The position numbers and the translations under genes are program-made. The notes under the pieces are model-generated. The model did not search any database. It saw only the letters and a program-made list of their open reading frames with translations, and was not told where the DNA came from. From Halomonas sp. (GTDB lineage Bacteria > Pseudomonadota > Gammaproteobacteria > Pseudomonadales > Halomonadaceae), in contig NZ_JAFWFN010000047.1 in assembly GCF_017515565.1 (NCBI RefSeq), positions 1 to 64,000 of the forward strand: a stretch of 64,000 bases of DNA. The letters are read 5' to 3'. Positions 36,770 through 45,886 of this stretch are shown here, piece by piece; the stretch's first letter is position 1, and the number at the start of each line of letters is the position of its first letter.

Positions 36770-37153
36770 TTATGGGGGCGTTACGCGCTCGATAGCGCCC
36801 TGGGCATTAATTTGCGCCTGAACGCCCTGGCGTTGGGTATCTAACACCAGTGTAATGCTGCCCTCTTCAAAGTCGCCACGGAGGGCATCTGCCACTGCTG
36901 ATTGAGTAGGCTGGCCGTCACCGCCCACTTGGCAGGCGCCAAAGTTATAGGGCCGCAGTGCATCATCAAGGTTGTCTGTTGCCAGCACCTGGGTTTTAAA
37001 AGTGCTTAGCTCCTGCTGGCAGGCGCTAAAAGCTGAGCGGTCGAGATAAGTTAAAAGCACAGGGAGGCTTAAACCTGCCACTATAGCGACGATGGCAATA
37101 ACAATAAGAAGCTCAATAAGTGTAAAGCCGTTGTTTGTATGGAGATATTTCAT
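36770..37153 (-). CDS. Type IV pilin-like protein, downstream copy
   Basis: A 127-residue prepilin. A short leader ending in G precedes the methylated Phe of [18 protein letters not shown], the class III prepilin signal and N-terminal helix. The C-terminal part holds a Cys pair (FSACQQEL and FGACQVG) that likely forms the D-loop disulfide. An ATG at 37153 is chosen over a GTG at 37162. It lies downstream of a second pilin with a terminator between. Substrate of PilD encoded nearby. Confidence 0.85.
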   Translation of the reverse strand: MKYLHTNNGFTLIELLIVIAIVAIVAGLSLPVLLTYLDRSAFSACQQELSTFKTQVLATDNLDDALRPYNFGACQVGGDGQPTQSAVADALRGDFEEGSITLVLDTQRQGVQAQINAQGAIERVTPP

Positions 37154-37163
37154 ATCAGTCACT

Positions 37164-37197
37164 CAAAAAAATAGCTCCCTGCTTTGGGGAGCTATTT
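37164..37197 (-). terminator. Intrinsic terminator between the two pilin genes
   Basis: A perfect 11-bp stem (AAATAGCTCCC at 37169-37179, GGGAGCTATTT at 37187-37197) with a seven-base loop is followed on the minus strand by T residues. It ends transcription of the upstream pilin gene and would make the downstream pilin gene a read-through or separate unit. Confidence 0.85.
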
Positions 37198-37232
37198 AAC
37201 TTAATGTTTACTACATATAATTATCTTACAAA

Positions 37233-37625
37233 TTACTCACCACCACCAGCTACGATGCGGCCAGTATCAGTAACTGTCACAGTCGCATCCCGATTACTAG
37301 TAGTGATAATTATGTCATCTGGGTCTTCTTCAGATGGGCCAGCAAAACGTGTAGCGAGCTCATCATTATCGGCATTACCACAAGACTGAAATTCAAAATC
37401 ATCAATATCGTCATCATCATTAATAGCAGAAGCTACAGCAAATGAGCGAAATGAATTTAGCTCCGCGATGCAAGCACTTTGCTCTGAACGGTCTAAATAA
37501 TTACCATACTGAGGCACACCTACCGCTGCCAGAATACCGATAATCGCCACCACAATCAGCAGTTCGATCAGGGTAAAGCCCTGCTGCTTTAAGCGGCGGG
37601 GTTGGTTACGTAAATTTTTTTGCAT
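37233..37625 (-). CDS. pilA: Type IV major pilin-like protein
   Basis: A 130-residue prepilin with a 16-residue basic leader, cleavage G/F, and N-terminal helix [21 protein letters not shown] Cys pair (SACIAEL and QSCGNAD) fits the C-terminal disulfide. The gene is divergent from pilB across about 250 bases, the usual pilA-pilBCD arrangement of pseudomonads. Which of the two pilins is the major subunit is inferred from order and a strong terminator after this one. Confidence 0.88.
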   Translation of the reverse strand: MQKNLRNQPRRLKQQGFTLIELLIVVAIIGILAAVGVPQYGNYLDRSEQSACIAELNSFRSFAVASAINDDDDIDDFEFQSCGNADNDELATRFAGPSEEDPDDIIITTSNRDATVTVTDTGRIVAGGGE

Positions 37626-37881
37626 CGTGTGAATCCCTTGCAGAGATGAATCATCGTTTTATGTGTGGCCGCTTGTTAGTCGAATTATCGCTAACGTTGC
37701 TTAGCCAAGTATTGCGTTACATTAGCTTACCGTAGCCGTATTGGCAACTAGGTACATCATACGCTAAGAACGGTTTTGCCACCCTTTTTGATGGCAATCA
37801 AGATTTACGTATATAAGCTCAGAAGTACCTAGAATTAAGCATCTATGGTAAAAAGAGCGCTACATTTGCCATGCCGCCGAG

Positions 37882-39645
37882 ATGCCCATGCGTCAACCCG
37901 CCCACGAATCTACTCTTAGCCATGCGGCCTTAAACGGCGGCCTGCGTGGTATTGCTGAACGGCTGGTAAAACACGGCTCATTAACCGATGCCCAGGCGGC
38001 TGTTGCTGAGTCCACCGCTGCCGAGCTGGATATTTCGCTACTGCAGCACGTGGTGGAAAGCGGGCTGGTGGATGCTGATGCCGCCGCCTTGGCCGCGGCC
38101 TGGGAGTACGGTCTGCCGGTGATTGACCTTGAATCGATCCGGATTAATGCACTGCCACCGGCCAATGATTACCCGGTTAAAATTCTCGAAAAGCTGGATA
38201 TTCTACCCCTGGCACGGCACGGCCACCGCTTAACCGTTGCGGTTCCTTATCCGGCGACCCTTACCCAGCTTGACGAACTGCAGTTTGCGACCGGCTTAAG
38301 TGTGGATGGCGTACTGGCCCCGGCGGATCAGCTAAAAACCACGCTTATTCAGTATCTAGCCCAAAACGAGCGGAGTATGCTCGATGAGCTGGAAAACGTT
38401 GACGACGCAGTCAGCGCGCTAAACGTTGTGCACAACGCCGACGGTGAAGAGATCGCGCTTGATAACGCCAATGAAAGCAGTGAAGACGCGCCGGTCGTAA
38501 AATTCGTCAACAAAATACTGTTGGATGCGATTAGCCGCGGGGCTTCGGATATCCACTTTGAGCCCTATGAAACGCTGTACAGGGTGCGTTTTCGTATTGA
38601 CGGCATGCTGATAGAGATAGCTCGCCCGCCCTTCGCGTTACGCCACCGCATTGCCGCGCGGCTAAAAATCATGTCGCGGCTCGATATTTCTGAACGCCGC
38701 CTCCCCCAGGATGGGGCGATAAAACTGCAGCTTTCCCGTACACGCTCAATTGATTTTCGAGTTAACTCGCTGCCCACCGTCTACGGCGAAAAAGTGGTGC
38801 TGCGTATTCTAGACCCGGCGTCGGCCCAGCTAGGCATTGATCAGCTCGGCTTTAACCCAGTACAGCAGGCGGCGTATGAAAGCGCGCTTAAAAAGCCCCA
38901 AGGGATGATTTTGGTTACCGGCCCCACCGGTAGCGGTAAAACCGTAACGCTATATACCGGCATTAATATACTCAATCAAATTGAGCGCAATATTTGTACC
39001 GCCGAAGACCCTGTGGAAATCAAGGTATCGGGGATTAACCAAGTCAACGTGCTGCCCAAAATTGGCTTAAACTTTGCCAGCGCCTTGCGGGCATTTTTAC
39101 GCCAGGATCCGGATGTGGTGATGGTAGGGGAAATACGCGATCTCGAAACTGCTGAAATAGCGGTAAAGGCGGCGCAAACAGGCCACTTGGTGCTCTCAAC
39201 CGTGCACACTAACTCGGCAGCGGAAACCCTTACCCGCCTGGCTAATATGGGCGTTGCCTCCTACAACATTGCCAGTTCAGTCAGTTTGATTATCGCTCAG
39301 CGCTTAGCCCGCAGGCTTTGCAACTTGTGTAAAACCCCAGCAGAAATTCCTGCTGAAGCGCTGCGTAAGGCAGGGTTTAGTCAGCTAGATATTCGCAACG
39401 CCACTATTTATCAGGCCAAAGGCTGTAAGCAGTGTACTCAGGGCTATAAAGGACGAATCGGTGTTTATGAGGTACTGCCGGTTTCTGATGACATGCGCCA
39501 ACTTATTATGCGCGATGGTAATTCCATCGAAATTGACCAATTAGCCCGCAAAGAGGGCCATACAAGCCTTCACCAAAGCTGCTTAAGCCGTGTTTTGGAT
39601 GGCAGCACCAGCCTTGAAGAAGTTAACCGAATTAGTAAGGAGTAA
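37882..39645 (+). CDS. pilB: Type IV pilus assembly ATPase PilB
   Basis: A 587-residue secretion ATPase that powers pilus extension. N-terminal MshEN-like domains precede the catalytic core with Walker A GPTGSGKTVTLYTG, Asp box DPVEI and Walker B-like LRQDPDVVMVGEIRD. The His box and a CxxC...CxxC zinc site near the C-terminus (LCNLCKTP, CKQCTQGY) are present. First gene of pilB-pilC-pilD; pilC follows after 8 bases. Two in-frame ATGs open the frame; the first is taken. Confidence 0.95.
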   Translation: MPMRQPAHESTLSHAALNGGLRGIAERLVKHGSLTDAQAAVAESTAAELDISLLQHVVESGLVDADAAALAAAWEYGLPVIDLESIRINALPPANDYPVKILEKLDILPLARHGHRLTVAVPYPATLTQLDELQFATGLSVDGVLAPADQLKTTLIQYLAQNERSMLDELENVDDAVSALNVVHNADGEEIALDNANESSEDAPVVKFVNKILLDAISRGASDIHFEPYETLYRVRFRIDGMLIEIARPPFALRHRIAARLKIMSRLDISERRLPQDGAIKLQLSRTRSIDFRVNSLPTVYGEKVVLRILDPASAQLGIDQLGFNPVQQAAYESALKKPQGMILVTGPTGSGKTVTLYTGINILNQIERNICTAEDPVEIKVSGINQVNVLPKIGLNFASALRAFLRQDPDVVMVGEIRDLETAEIAVKAAQTGHLVLSTVHTNSAAETLTRLANMGVASYNIASSVSLIIAQRLARRLCNLCKTPAEIPAEALRKAGFSQLDIRNATIYQAKGCKQCTQGYKGRIGVYEVLPVSDDMRQLIMRDGNSIEIDQLARKEGHTSLHQSCLSRVLDGSTSLEEVNRISKE

Positions 39646-39653
39646 GCGGCGAC

Positions 39654-40883
39654 ATGGCTAAAGCAAAAGCACGCCAGGCAAAGCGGTCTCCACTCTACCG
39701 CTGGAAATGGGCAGGCACAGGCCCACAGGATAGACCGATGCGCGGGGAGCTCATTGGCCGCACAAAAATTGATATTGTTGAGCAACTGGCGAAACAACGT
39801 ATTACCGCCACTAAAATCCAAAAACGCAGCAGCTTTAGTGGGCGCGGCAACGTTACCAATGTCGATATTATGGTCTTTGCCCGACAGATGGCCACTATGG
39901 TGCGTGCAGGCATTCCCATTCTACAAGCGCTTCAGGCTGTGTCTGAAAGCCTTAAAAAGCCTGCTATGGTGGCGCTTACCCAGCAAATTATGGAAGACGT
40001 TTCCTCGGGTGATAGCCTTTCAAGCGCCATGGCCAAACACCCTAAACAGTTTGACCGGTTGTTTGTAAACCTCGTGGATGCAGGCGAACAAGCAGGCGCA
40101 CTGGACCAAATGCTGGAGCGTATCGCAAGCTATAAAGAGAAAGTGGAATCGCTTAAAAACCGGGTTAAAAAAGCCCTTTGGTACCCCACCGCCGTCATGG
40201 CGATTGGTGTCGCGGTTACCATGCTGCTGCTGATTAAAGTCGTGCCTGAATTTGAGAGCATGTTCCAGGGGTTTGGCGCCGAGCTACCCGCGCTTACCCA
40301 GTTTACGGTGAACTTATCCGAATTAGCTCAGCGGTATTGGCTCTATGCACTGGGCTTGTTAGTGGGTGGCGTTATGCTTCTTAAAGCCGCAGCAAGGCGC
40401 TCATACCGCTTAGCTTACCGGCTAGATGGCCTAATGCTTCGCCTGCCTGTAATAGGCGATATTATGCACAAGTCTGCTGTTTCCCGGTTCACCCGCACCC
40501 TGGCCACGACGTTTGCCTCCGGCGTGCCACTGGTGGAGGGGCTTGAAACCGCCGCAGGGGCTGCCGACAACCGCGTGTATAGCAAAGCGATTAACGAAGT
40601 ACGCCAGGATGTTACTACCGGCCAGCAGCTCCATTTTGCCATGCGTATGACCAACCGATTCCCTGCCCTAGCGGTTCAGATGGTCAGCATCGGGGAAGAG
40701 GCAGGCTCTTTAGATGCCATGCTTAACCGTGTTGCCGACTACTACGAAGAAGAAGTCGAAAATAAAGTGGATGCGCTAACCTCGCTCATGGAGCCAGTGA
40801 TTATTGTTGTGCTGGGTACGTTAGTGGGCGGCGTAGTCGTATCAATGTATCTGCCTATTTTTGAGATCGGCACCGCCCTTTAA
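39654..40883 (+). CDS. pilC: Type IV pilus inner-membrane platform protein PilC
   Basis: A 409-residue T2SSF-fold membrane protein. It has two T2SSF domains, with three membrane helices near residues 178-200, 221-245 and 378-400, and the conserved MVRAGIPILQAL. It anchors PilB at the inner membrane. It starts eight bases after pilB. Confidence 0.95.
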   Translation: MAKAKARQAKRSPLYRWKWAGTGPQDRPMRGELIGRTKIDIVEQLAKQRITATKIQKRSSFSGRGNVTNVDIMVFARQMATMVRAGIPILQALQAVSESLKKPAMVALTQQIMEDVSSGDSLSSAMAKHPKQFDRLFVNLVDAGEQAGALDQMLERIASYKEKVESLKNRVKKALWYPTAVMAIGVAVTMLLLIKVVPEFESMFQGFGAELPALTQFTVNLSELAQRYWLYALGLLVGGVMLLKAAARRSYRLAYRLDGLMLRLPVIGDIMHKSAVSRFTRTLATTFASGVPLVEGLETAAGAADNRVYSKAINEVRQDVTTGQQLHFAMRMTNRFPALAVQMVSIGEEAGSLDAMLNRVADYYEEEVENKVDALTSLMEPVIIVVLGTLVGGVVVSMYLPIFEIGTAL

Positions 40884-40935
40884 GTGCACGTCTCGCTTTT
40901 ATCAGCTATTTACCGGTTAAATCATTAGGAGCTTT

Positions 40936-41781
40936 ATGGGCTTTCCGCCAGCACTCTTGTATCTCTTCGCGCTACTTATCGGGCTTTGCTTTGGCAGTTT
41001 TTTAAATGTTGTGATCACTCGCCTGCCGGTGATGCTGATGCGTAGCTGGCGCAATGAAGCCCGGGCCGCGCTTGAGCTTCCCGCAGAAACCTCGCCCCGA
41101 TTTAATCTCGCAACACCGGGGTCGATGTGCCCACGCTGCGAGCACCCCATTACATGGCACGACAACCTCCCTTTGCTCGGCTGGTTAAAACGACGCGGCA
41201 AGTGCGCCCACTGCCAAACCCCCATTAGTGCGCAGTATCCGCTGGTAGAACTTATGGGTGGGCTATTAGCAGTGGCCGTCGTAGCGCTTTACGGCGCAAC
41301 GGCAAGCGCTCTGTTTATCTATGCGGCCTGCTTAACGCTTCTTGCTCTAGCCGTGATCGATTTTCGCACGTATCTACTGCCGGATATTTTAACCCTGCCA
41401 CTGCTCTGGGCTGGCTTGCTCTATCAACTGCTCTTCCAGCCTATTATGTTGCCCAGTGCCGTTATTGGTGCCATGGCAGGCTACCTAATACTGTGGAGCT
41501 TTTACTGGCTGTTTAAGCTTATTACCGGCAAAGAGGGCATGGGATTTGGCGACTTCAAACTGCTAGCGGCGTTAGGTGCCTGGGTCGGCTGGCCCCTGCT
41601 GCCGTTACTACTGATATTATCGGCCGGTATTGGCGCTATTGTTGGCTTAGCGGCACAAGCTCGCTCCCCTCATTTACGCGGCCAGCCACTCCCTTTCGGC
41701 CCTTTTTTAGCCCTGGCGGGGTGGGCTTGCCTGCTAGTGGGCAATGAGCTGATGGCGCTCTACACATCGCTGCTTTATTAG
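40936..41781 (+). CDS. pilD: Prepilin peptidase/N-methyltransferase PilD
   Basis: A 281-residue integral membrane enzyme that cleaves the leader and methylates the new N-terminus of pilins, including the two encoded nearby. The cytosolic zinc-binding loop has two CxxC pairs (CPRCEHP and CAHCQTP). The catalytic aspartates lie in AVIDFRTYLLPD and GKEGMGFGDFK. About eight membrane spans are visible. Confidence 0.95.
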   Translation: MGFPPALLYLFALLIGLCFGSFLNVVITRLPVMLMRSWRNEARAALELPAETSPRFNLATPGSMCPRCEHPITWHDNLPLLGWLKRRGKCAHCQTPISAQYPLVELMGGLLAVAVVALYGATASALFIYAACLTLLALAVIDFRTYLLPDILTLPLLWAGLLYQLLFQPIMLPSAVIGAMAGYLILWSFYWLFKLITGKEGMGFGDFKLLAALGAWVGWPLLPLLLILSAGIGAIVGLAAQARSPHLRGQPLPFGPFLALAGWACLLVGNELMALYTSLLY

Positions 41782-41851
41782 CGCTTAAGCCATTAGCGTT
41801 TAAGCTATTGGCACAGCTACTTGAAAAGCTACTTGAAAAACTATTTAAAAA
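41777..41851 (+). repeat. Short imperfect tandem repeats between pilD and coaE
   Basis: Two tandem 15-mers (ATTAGCGCTTAAGCC, ATTAGCGTTTAAGCT at 41777-41806) are followed by three 12-mers (GCTACTTGAAAA twice at 41816-41839, then ACTATTTAAAAA). They begin at the pilD stop. Probably slipped-strand duplications. Confidence 0.7.
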
Positions 41852-41943
41852 AACTAGCTAAACAGCTATCTCGTCACTGTTGCTGTGGCTAGTTTATTAT
41901 CTATGCTCATTACTATTTGCAGCGCCAATACTAGGGAGCAACC

Positions 41944-42495
41944 ATGATCGTTGGATTAACAGGCGGTATCGGCTCGGGTAAGTCTACCGTTGCTCGGGCG
42001 TTTGGCGCGCTGGGAATAGGTTGGGTGGATGCCGACGATGTCGCAAGAGAAGTGGTGATGCCCGGCGAACCGGCACTTGCTGCTATTGCCGAACGTTTCG
42101 GCGATAACGTGCTGCAAGCTGACGGCACTCTGAACCGGGCAGCCCTGCGCAGCATTGTGTTTGAAGCCCCAGCCGAGCGCCAGTGGCTAGAGTCGGTGAC
42201 CCACCCCCGCGTGCGTGAGCGTATTCTTGTGCACCTTGAGCGCTTGCAGCGTCACTCGCCCTATGTCTTGCTTGTCTCGCCGCTACTGTTTGAGTCAGGC
42301 CAAGACAGGCTAGTAAACCGCACCATCGTGGTGGATGTACCCGTTGACGTACAGCTTTCTCGAACCCTTGAACGAGATGGCGTGAGTGAGGCTCAGGTGC
42401 ATGCTATTCTCGCCGCCCAGCTACCCCGTGAAGCGCGCCTCGCTAAGGCCGATGACATTATTGATAACAGCGGGGATCATGCTTCGATGATGTAA
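41944..42495 (+). CDS. coaE: Dephospho-CoA kinase, apparently truncated at the C-terminus
   Basis: A 183-residue kinase that adds the final phosphate of coenzyme A. The P-loop is LTGGIGSGKST near residue 5, and the CoA-binding/lid features follow. The usual length is about 200 residues. The frame stops at TAA (42493-42495), but the next 14 codons in the same frame read QVKQLDQHYRNEHQ and then TAG at 42538. This is just what the last helix of CoaE looks like, so an in-frame stop appears to remove it. The core and active site are intact. Confidence 0.9.
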   Translation: MIVGLTGGIGSGKSTVARAFGALGIGWVDADDVAREVVMPGEPALAAIAERFGDNVLQADGTLNRAALRSIVFEAPAERQWLESVTHPRVRERILVHLERLQRHSPYVLLVSPLLFESGQDRLVNRTIVVDVPVDVQLSRTLERDGVSEAQVHAILAAQLPREARLAKADDIIDNSGDHASMM

Positions 42496-42555
42496 CAGGT
42501 AAAACAGCTTGATCAGCATTACCGAAACGAACACCAGTAGTTCAAGGAGAGCTTT

Positions 42556-42789
42556 ATGCCAACGCCCGCCAACGATGCACCGCTTGAGGTCGCCTGCCCG
42601 CAGTGCAACAAACGTGTCACCTGGAGCTCCGAGAGCATCTATCGCCCTTTTTGCAGCAAGCGCTGCCAGTTGCTTGACTTAGGCGCCTGGGCTGAGGAGT
42701 CCCACCGTATTTCGGGCGAATCCGCCATGGATGAAGCCGATCTAGACACACTGCTCGCCCAAGCGGATAAAGACGCCCCGCTCTCCTAG
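42556..42789 (+). CDS. yacG: DNA gyrase inhibitor YacG
   Basis: A 77-residue zinc protein with CxxC (CPQCNK) and CSKRC, matching YacG, a small protein that binds gyrase B. The acidic C-terminal tail is typical. ATG has AAGGAG six bases upstream. Confidence 0.92.
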   Translation: MPTPANDAPLEVACPQCNKRVTWSSESIYRPFCSKRCQLLDLGAWAEESHRISGESAMDEADLDTLLAQADKDAPLS

Positions 42790-42805
42790 CTCAGAGTTTG
42801 CTGCC

Positions 42806-43678
42806 ATGACCGATAATGCCCTGCCTGTTTATCACTTACTTCATGAGCTTGATGCTCGTTTCGATGACTTGATGGACACTATTGATCAGGCAGCAACATA
42901 TTATGAGCAGCAGCAGGCGGCTACATGGCACTTTCAGCCATTCCAGGGGAACACGTCCTGGCTGCGCCAAGCGCTGCTCGATATGTGGCATCAGCAAGGC
43001 CAAGATGGGCGCGAGACGCGAAATTACATTGCGCTCATCGCAGCGGATGACACCTTACTGGCAAAATTTAATGCGGTTAACCGTGCTAAAGCGCAGATCA
43101 GCGAACTGCTGCAACGTATTAAACAGGCGCACCCGAACACCCTTAGCCAAGCAAAACACCGCTTACCCCAGCGCCACCCTGACGTTGACAACGTGCTGCG
43201 TCAGGGCGGTTTAGCTCGGCTGCACCTTAAGCAGTGCTGGCGGCACATTCCCATAGCCCCAGCGCCGGTATCACGGGTGCGCTTTGCTTGGTATAGCAGC
43301 GGACGCTCAATAAAAAAATTAACCGTACAAGAAGCTGAGCAAAAACTCCTACAGTTGGATACCGACGCCGCTCATGTCCGCATTCAGCTGCGCAAGTTGG
43401 CTGGTATTCCGAGCGGCGAGCCACTCGCCCAGGTGCAGTCTCAGGCCCCCTTAATGCGGGCCAACCTATTTTTCACCGAGCCTTTAGAAGATGGCCACAC
43501 AAGGCGTGCAATGAACGTCGCCCTACCGCTTATTGTGCCTAGCCATAATCAGCAACTTCCCCACATTAAAATGCCACCGCTTAAGCCACCCACCCAGCGC
43601 ACCAGGGCTAAGCGACGCGATGAAAAATTAGAGCATGAAGCCTTTTTACCCAGCTTGCGTATTTACCGCTACCGCTAG
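42806..43678 (+). CDS. tus: DNA replication terminus site-binding (Tus-family) protein
   Basis: A 290-residue basic protein related to Tus, which binds Ter sites and stops replication forks in one direction. Matches to Tus are clear in the second half: the RLHLKQCWRHI and RVRFAWYSSGRSIKKL region, MRANLFFTE, a conserved LPLIVPSH, and the ending LPSLRIYRYR. The C-terminus overlaps the last bases of a convergent gene. It follows yacG by 16 bases. Tus is best known from enterics, so its presence in the pil/coaE region is noteworthy. Ter sites were not found by eye. Confidence 0.82.
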   Translation: MTDNALPVYHLLHELDARFDDLMDTIDQAATYYEQQQAATWHFQPFQGNTSWLRQALLDMWHQQGQDGRETRNYIALIAADDTLLAKFNAVNRAKAQISELLQRIKQAHPNTLSQAKHRLPQRHPDVDNVLRQGGLARLHLKQCWRHIPIAPAPVSRVRFAWYSSGRSIKKLTVQEAEQKLLQLDTDAAHVRIQLRKLAGIPSGEPLAQVQSQAPLMRANLFFTEPLEDGHTRRAMNVALPLIVPSHNQQLPHIKMPPLKPPTQRTRAKRRDEKLEHEAFLPSLRIYRYR

Positions 43679-44010
43679 CCCTTCAGGGCAGGCACTGTTT
43701 GCAGCTCCCACCGCTCATAGGTGAGTAGCGTCTGGATCAGTTCGCTTAGCTCACGCTCCGATAGATCATATTCACTGATCAATGCCTTAAAGCGTTCGTT
43801 AAACACCTGATCGCGCTTTTCGGTGAGTGCTGCTTGGTCGTCAGCCTCAAGATCTGCCAACGACCTCACGGGTGGCCCTGTAGGGATACCCATACTGTTA
43901 TTAGGGTCATCCAACTGACGCAATGCTTGCGCAAAAGCATCATCTAGCTCGCGGAATTTACGTAGCTTTTCACGCTCGTCCAGCTGTTTTTCAACCTTGT
44001 GATATTTCAT
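43675..44010 (-). CDS. Unknown 111-residue protein
   Basis: A helical, charged 111-residue protein (starts MKYHKVEKQLDEREKLR). Convergent with tus, with overlapping stop codons (43675-43678). No domain recognised. Confidence 0.6.
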   Translation of the reverse strand: MKYHKVEKQLDEREKLRKFRELDDAFAQALRQLDDPNNSMGIPTGPPVRSLADLEADDQAALTEKRDQVFNERFKALISEYDLSERELSELIQTLLTYERWELQTVPALKG

Positions 44011-44315
44011 TGGTATTTCATTTTCACCTTACATGAAAGGGTCGATACGTCTATTCAACAGGCTTTTATGACAAAAACTGTGCACAAACGCGTAAACCGA
44101 TTGAGCAAACTTGCCTTTGCTACTTCTTAGAAGCATAAAGAGGGTATTGGCGCATTAGCATTAACTTAAGGTCCTTCATAGACTCGCAACGCTAGTACAC
44201 AGGAAGAGTGCTCTATTGATTGCTTGTCTGCTTATTACGATCACTCAGCACCGAGAAGGTGCGTTACAGGCTAACAAACCCCCACCTGTAAATTACACGC
44301 AAAGGAGGCCAGATA
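44011..44315. other. Intergenic region between divergent genes
   Basis: About 300 bases separating the divergent 111-residue gene and the AraC gene. No RNA gene or repeat seen. Presumably holds both promoters, but I could not place them with confidence. Confidence 0.4.
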
Positions 44316-45149
44316 ATGTTCAACGCAATGACACGAGCTGAGATCTGGCTGCAGGATACACTCGATAAAACACTGGGAATCGAAGACCTCGCTAACCACC
44401 TTGGTTACTCGTCGTCTCAAATACGGCGCCAGTTCCGCCAATGCTTTGATGTATCGCCTAGCGCTTACCGGGAAAAAAGACGTCTTGAGCGCGCGGCTGT
44501 TTTACTCTCGCTCACTCCACAGAATATAGCGCAAATTGCATTACGCTGCGGCTATCTCAACCACTCCTCTTTTTCGCGAGCCTTTCATCGCCGTTACCAG
44601 CTCACACCGCGCAATTATCGTCATGCACTCAGCGGTATTCGTCACTTGTCACTTTCCGAGCGACATTTTAAAACCACTATTGTGAGGAGCCAACCCAGAC
44701 AAACTGTTCTCATGCGCCTTTACAGTGCGCCAGAGCAAATTCACGGGTTAGGGGTTACCAAGTACCATGCTAATCAACTGGAGTGCTTCCAGACTCATTT
44801 AGAACCCGCCACCCCGGCTATCTCGCTTCCAGACATATTGTCTGAGAAGGTAGAGGCACTTGAAGATGAACCCAGCGTTCACCAGATACGAACCGATATT
44901 GGGCTTTATCTGGAGAGTAGCACCCAAGCTAATCACTTGGCCTTACCCGTCGCTTATCGTCGAGTCGCTATGCCATCCCACCACTATGCCAAGACATGTT
45001 TTGAGGATTTTTCAGAGTTATCGCAAGCAATGACATCAACTCTGATACAGCTAATGAGGGATCAGAAGCAGTTTCATGTCAGTGGGGAAGCACCTAGGGT
45101 ACTGTGGCATCCAAATCATTTAGAGCTTCAAACACCGCTATTATCCTAG
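44316..45149 (+). CDS. AraC-family regulator with GyrI-like C-terminal domain
   Basis: A 277-residue transcriptional regulator. Unusually for AraC proteins the two helix-turn-helix motifs are at the N-terminus (residues 20-105: LGIEDLANHLGYSSSQI and IAQIALRCGYLNHSSFSRAF). The C-terminal 150 residues look like the GyrI/Rob effector-binding domain, as in Rob- and BmrR-type sensors. ATG has GGAGG eight bases upstream. Effector and targets unknown. Confidence 0.85.
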   Translation: MFNAMTRAEIWLQDTLDKTLGIEDLANHLGYSSSQIRRQFRQCFDVSPSAYREKRRLERAAVLLSLTPQNIAQIALRCGYLNHSSFSRAFHRRYQLTPRNYRHALSGIRHLSLSERHFKTTIVRSQPRQTVLMRLYSAPEQIHGLGVTKYHANQLECFQTHLEPATPAISLPDILSEKVEALEDEPSVHQIRTDIGLYLESSTQANHLALPVAYRRVAMPSHHYAKTCFEDFSELSQAMTSTLIQLMRDQKQFHVSGEAPRVLWHPNHLELQTPLLS

Positions 45150-45172
45150 CAAGCGCAGCCTATCTATTAAAT

Positions 45173-45194
45173 ACGACGTTAAATTTAACGTCGT
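45173..45194. repeat. Perfect 22-bp palindrome
   Basis: The half-site ACGACGTTAAA is followed immediately by its exact complement, with no spacer. It lies 24 bases after the AraC stop and close to the mvaT terminator. It could be an operator or a symmetric terminator stem; without a T-run the latter is weak. Confidence 0.6.
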
Positions 45195-45201
45195 TCAAAA
45201 C

Positions 45202-45234
45202 AAAACCGGCACTTCTGTTAAGAAATGCCGGCTT
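45202..45234 (-). terminator. Terminator of mvaT
   Basis: Stem CCGGCA/TGCCGG (45206-45211, 45226-45231), extended by TTCT/AGAA on the loop side across one mismatch, with T residues (on the minus strand) at 45202-45205. Located 8 bases after the mvaT stop. Confidence 0.8.
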
Positions 45235-45241
45235 AAACTGC

Positions 45242-45613
45242 TTAGTCTTCCATGCGTACCAGCCAAGACTCAACGGCTTCATCGCCATGCTCGTCTTTCC
45301 AGTTGCGCAGGCCTTTATGGTTACCGCCACGGGTCTCAATCACTTCACCGTTATGCGGGTTTTTATAAATCTTCAGACGACGCTTACGACGAGATGACGC
45401 GGCAGGCGCTTTAGCACTGCGCTGATCTGATGCTGGATCTAACAGAGCAATCACATCGGCAGGACGCTTACCAAACTCATTCATCAATGCCTCAAGCTTA
45501 GCTTTAAACTCCAGCTCGCTTTTTAAGCGTTGATCACCTTCCAGGCGTTGAAGGTCTTCCTGCAGTTGTTTCAGCTGCTGCTCTTTCTGGATATATTCAT
45601 TTAAAAGTGACAT
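45242..45613 (-). CDS. mvaT: H-NS family nucleoid protein, MvaT type
   Basis: A 123-residue xenogeneic silencer of the MvaT/MvaU type. The N-terminal coiled coil starts MSLLNEYIQKEQQLKQLQ, the same pattern as Pseudomonas MvaT. The DNA-binding C-terminus has YKNPHNGEVIETRGGNHKGL and ends with a helix containing ESWLV. It would bind AT-rich DNA such as parts of the nearby integrated element. It follows rpsA, the position that ihfB occupies in many gammaproteobacteria. Confidence 0.9.
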   Translation of the reverse strand: MSLLNEYIQKEQQLKQLQEDLQRLEGDQRLKSELEFKAKLEALMNEFGKRPADVIALLDPASDQRSAKAPAASSRRKRRLKIYKNPHNGEVIETRGGNHKGLRNWKDEHGDEAVESWLVRMED

Positions 45614-45886
45614 AGGAGTTCCTTTGTAGCCAGGGTTTAACGTAGCGTAAATTTAACCGCATAAGGCATAGAGTGGGCAAGCTCAATACCCGTTAATTCA
45701 GGATGCGGACACATTATTGCCGTAAAAGTGCTAATTGACAACTAGTCTAGATGATTTTGTGATATTTACTAATCAATTTTACGGACTTACGTAAAACTTA
45801 AAAGTTCAGCGCTTTAAAATTAACAAGCAACAAACAGTTACTACAGGCGCAATGAACTACCGTTACTCAACACTGCATAAGCCATA
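45614..45886 (-). promoter_or_regulatory. Upstream region of mvaT
   Basis: An AT-rich gap between the rpsA terminator and the mvaT ATG (AGGA six bases upstream). Presumably holds the mvaT promoter. No clear -35/-10 pair could be fixed. Confidence 0.4.
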
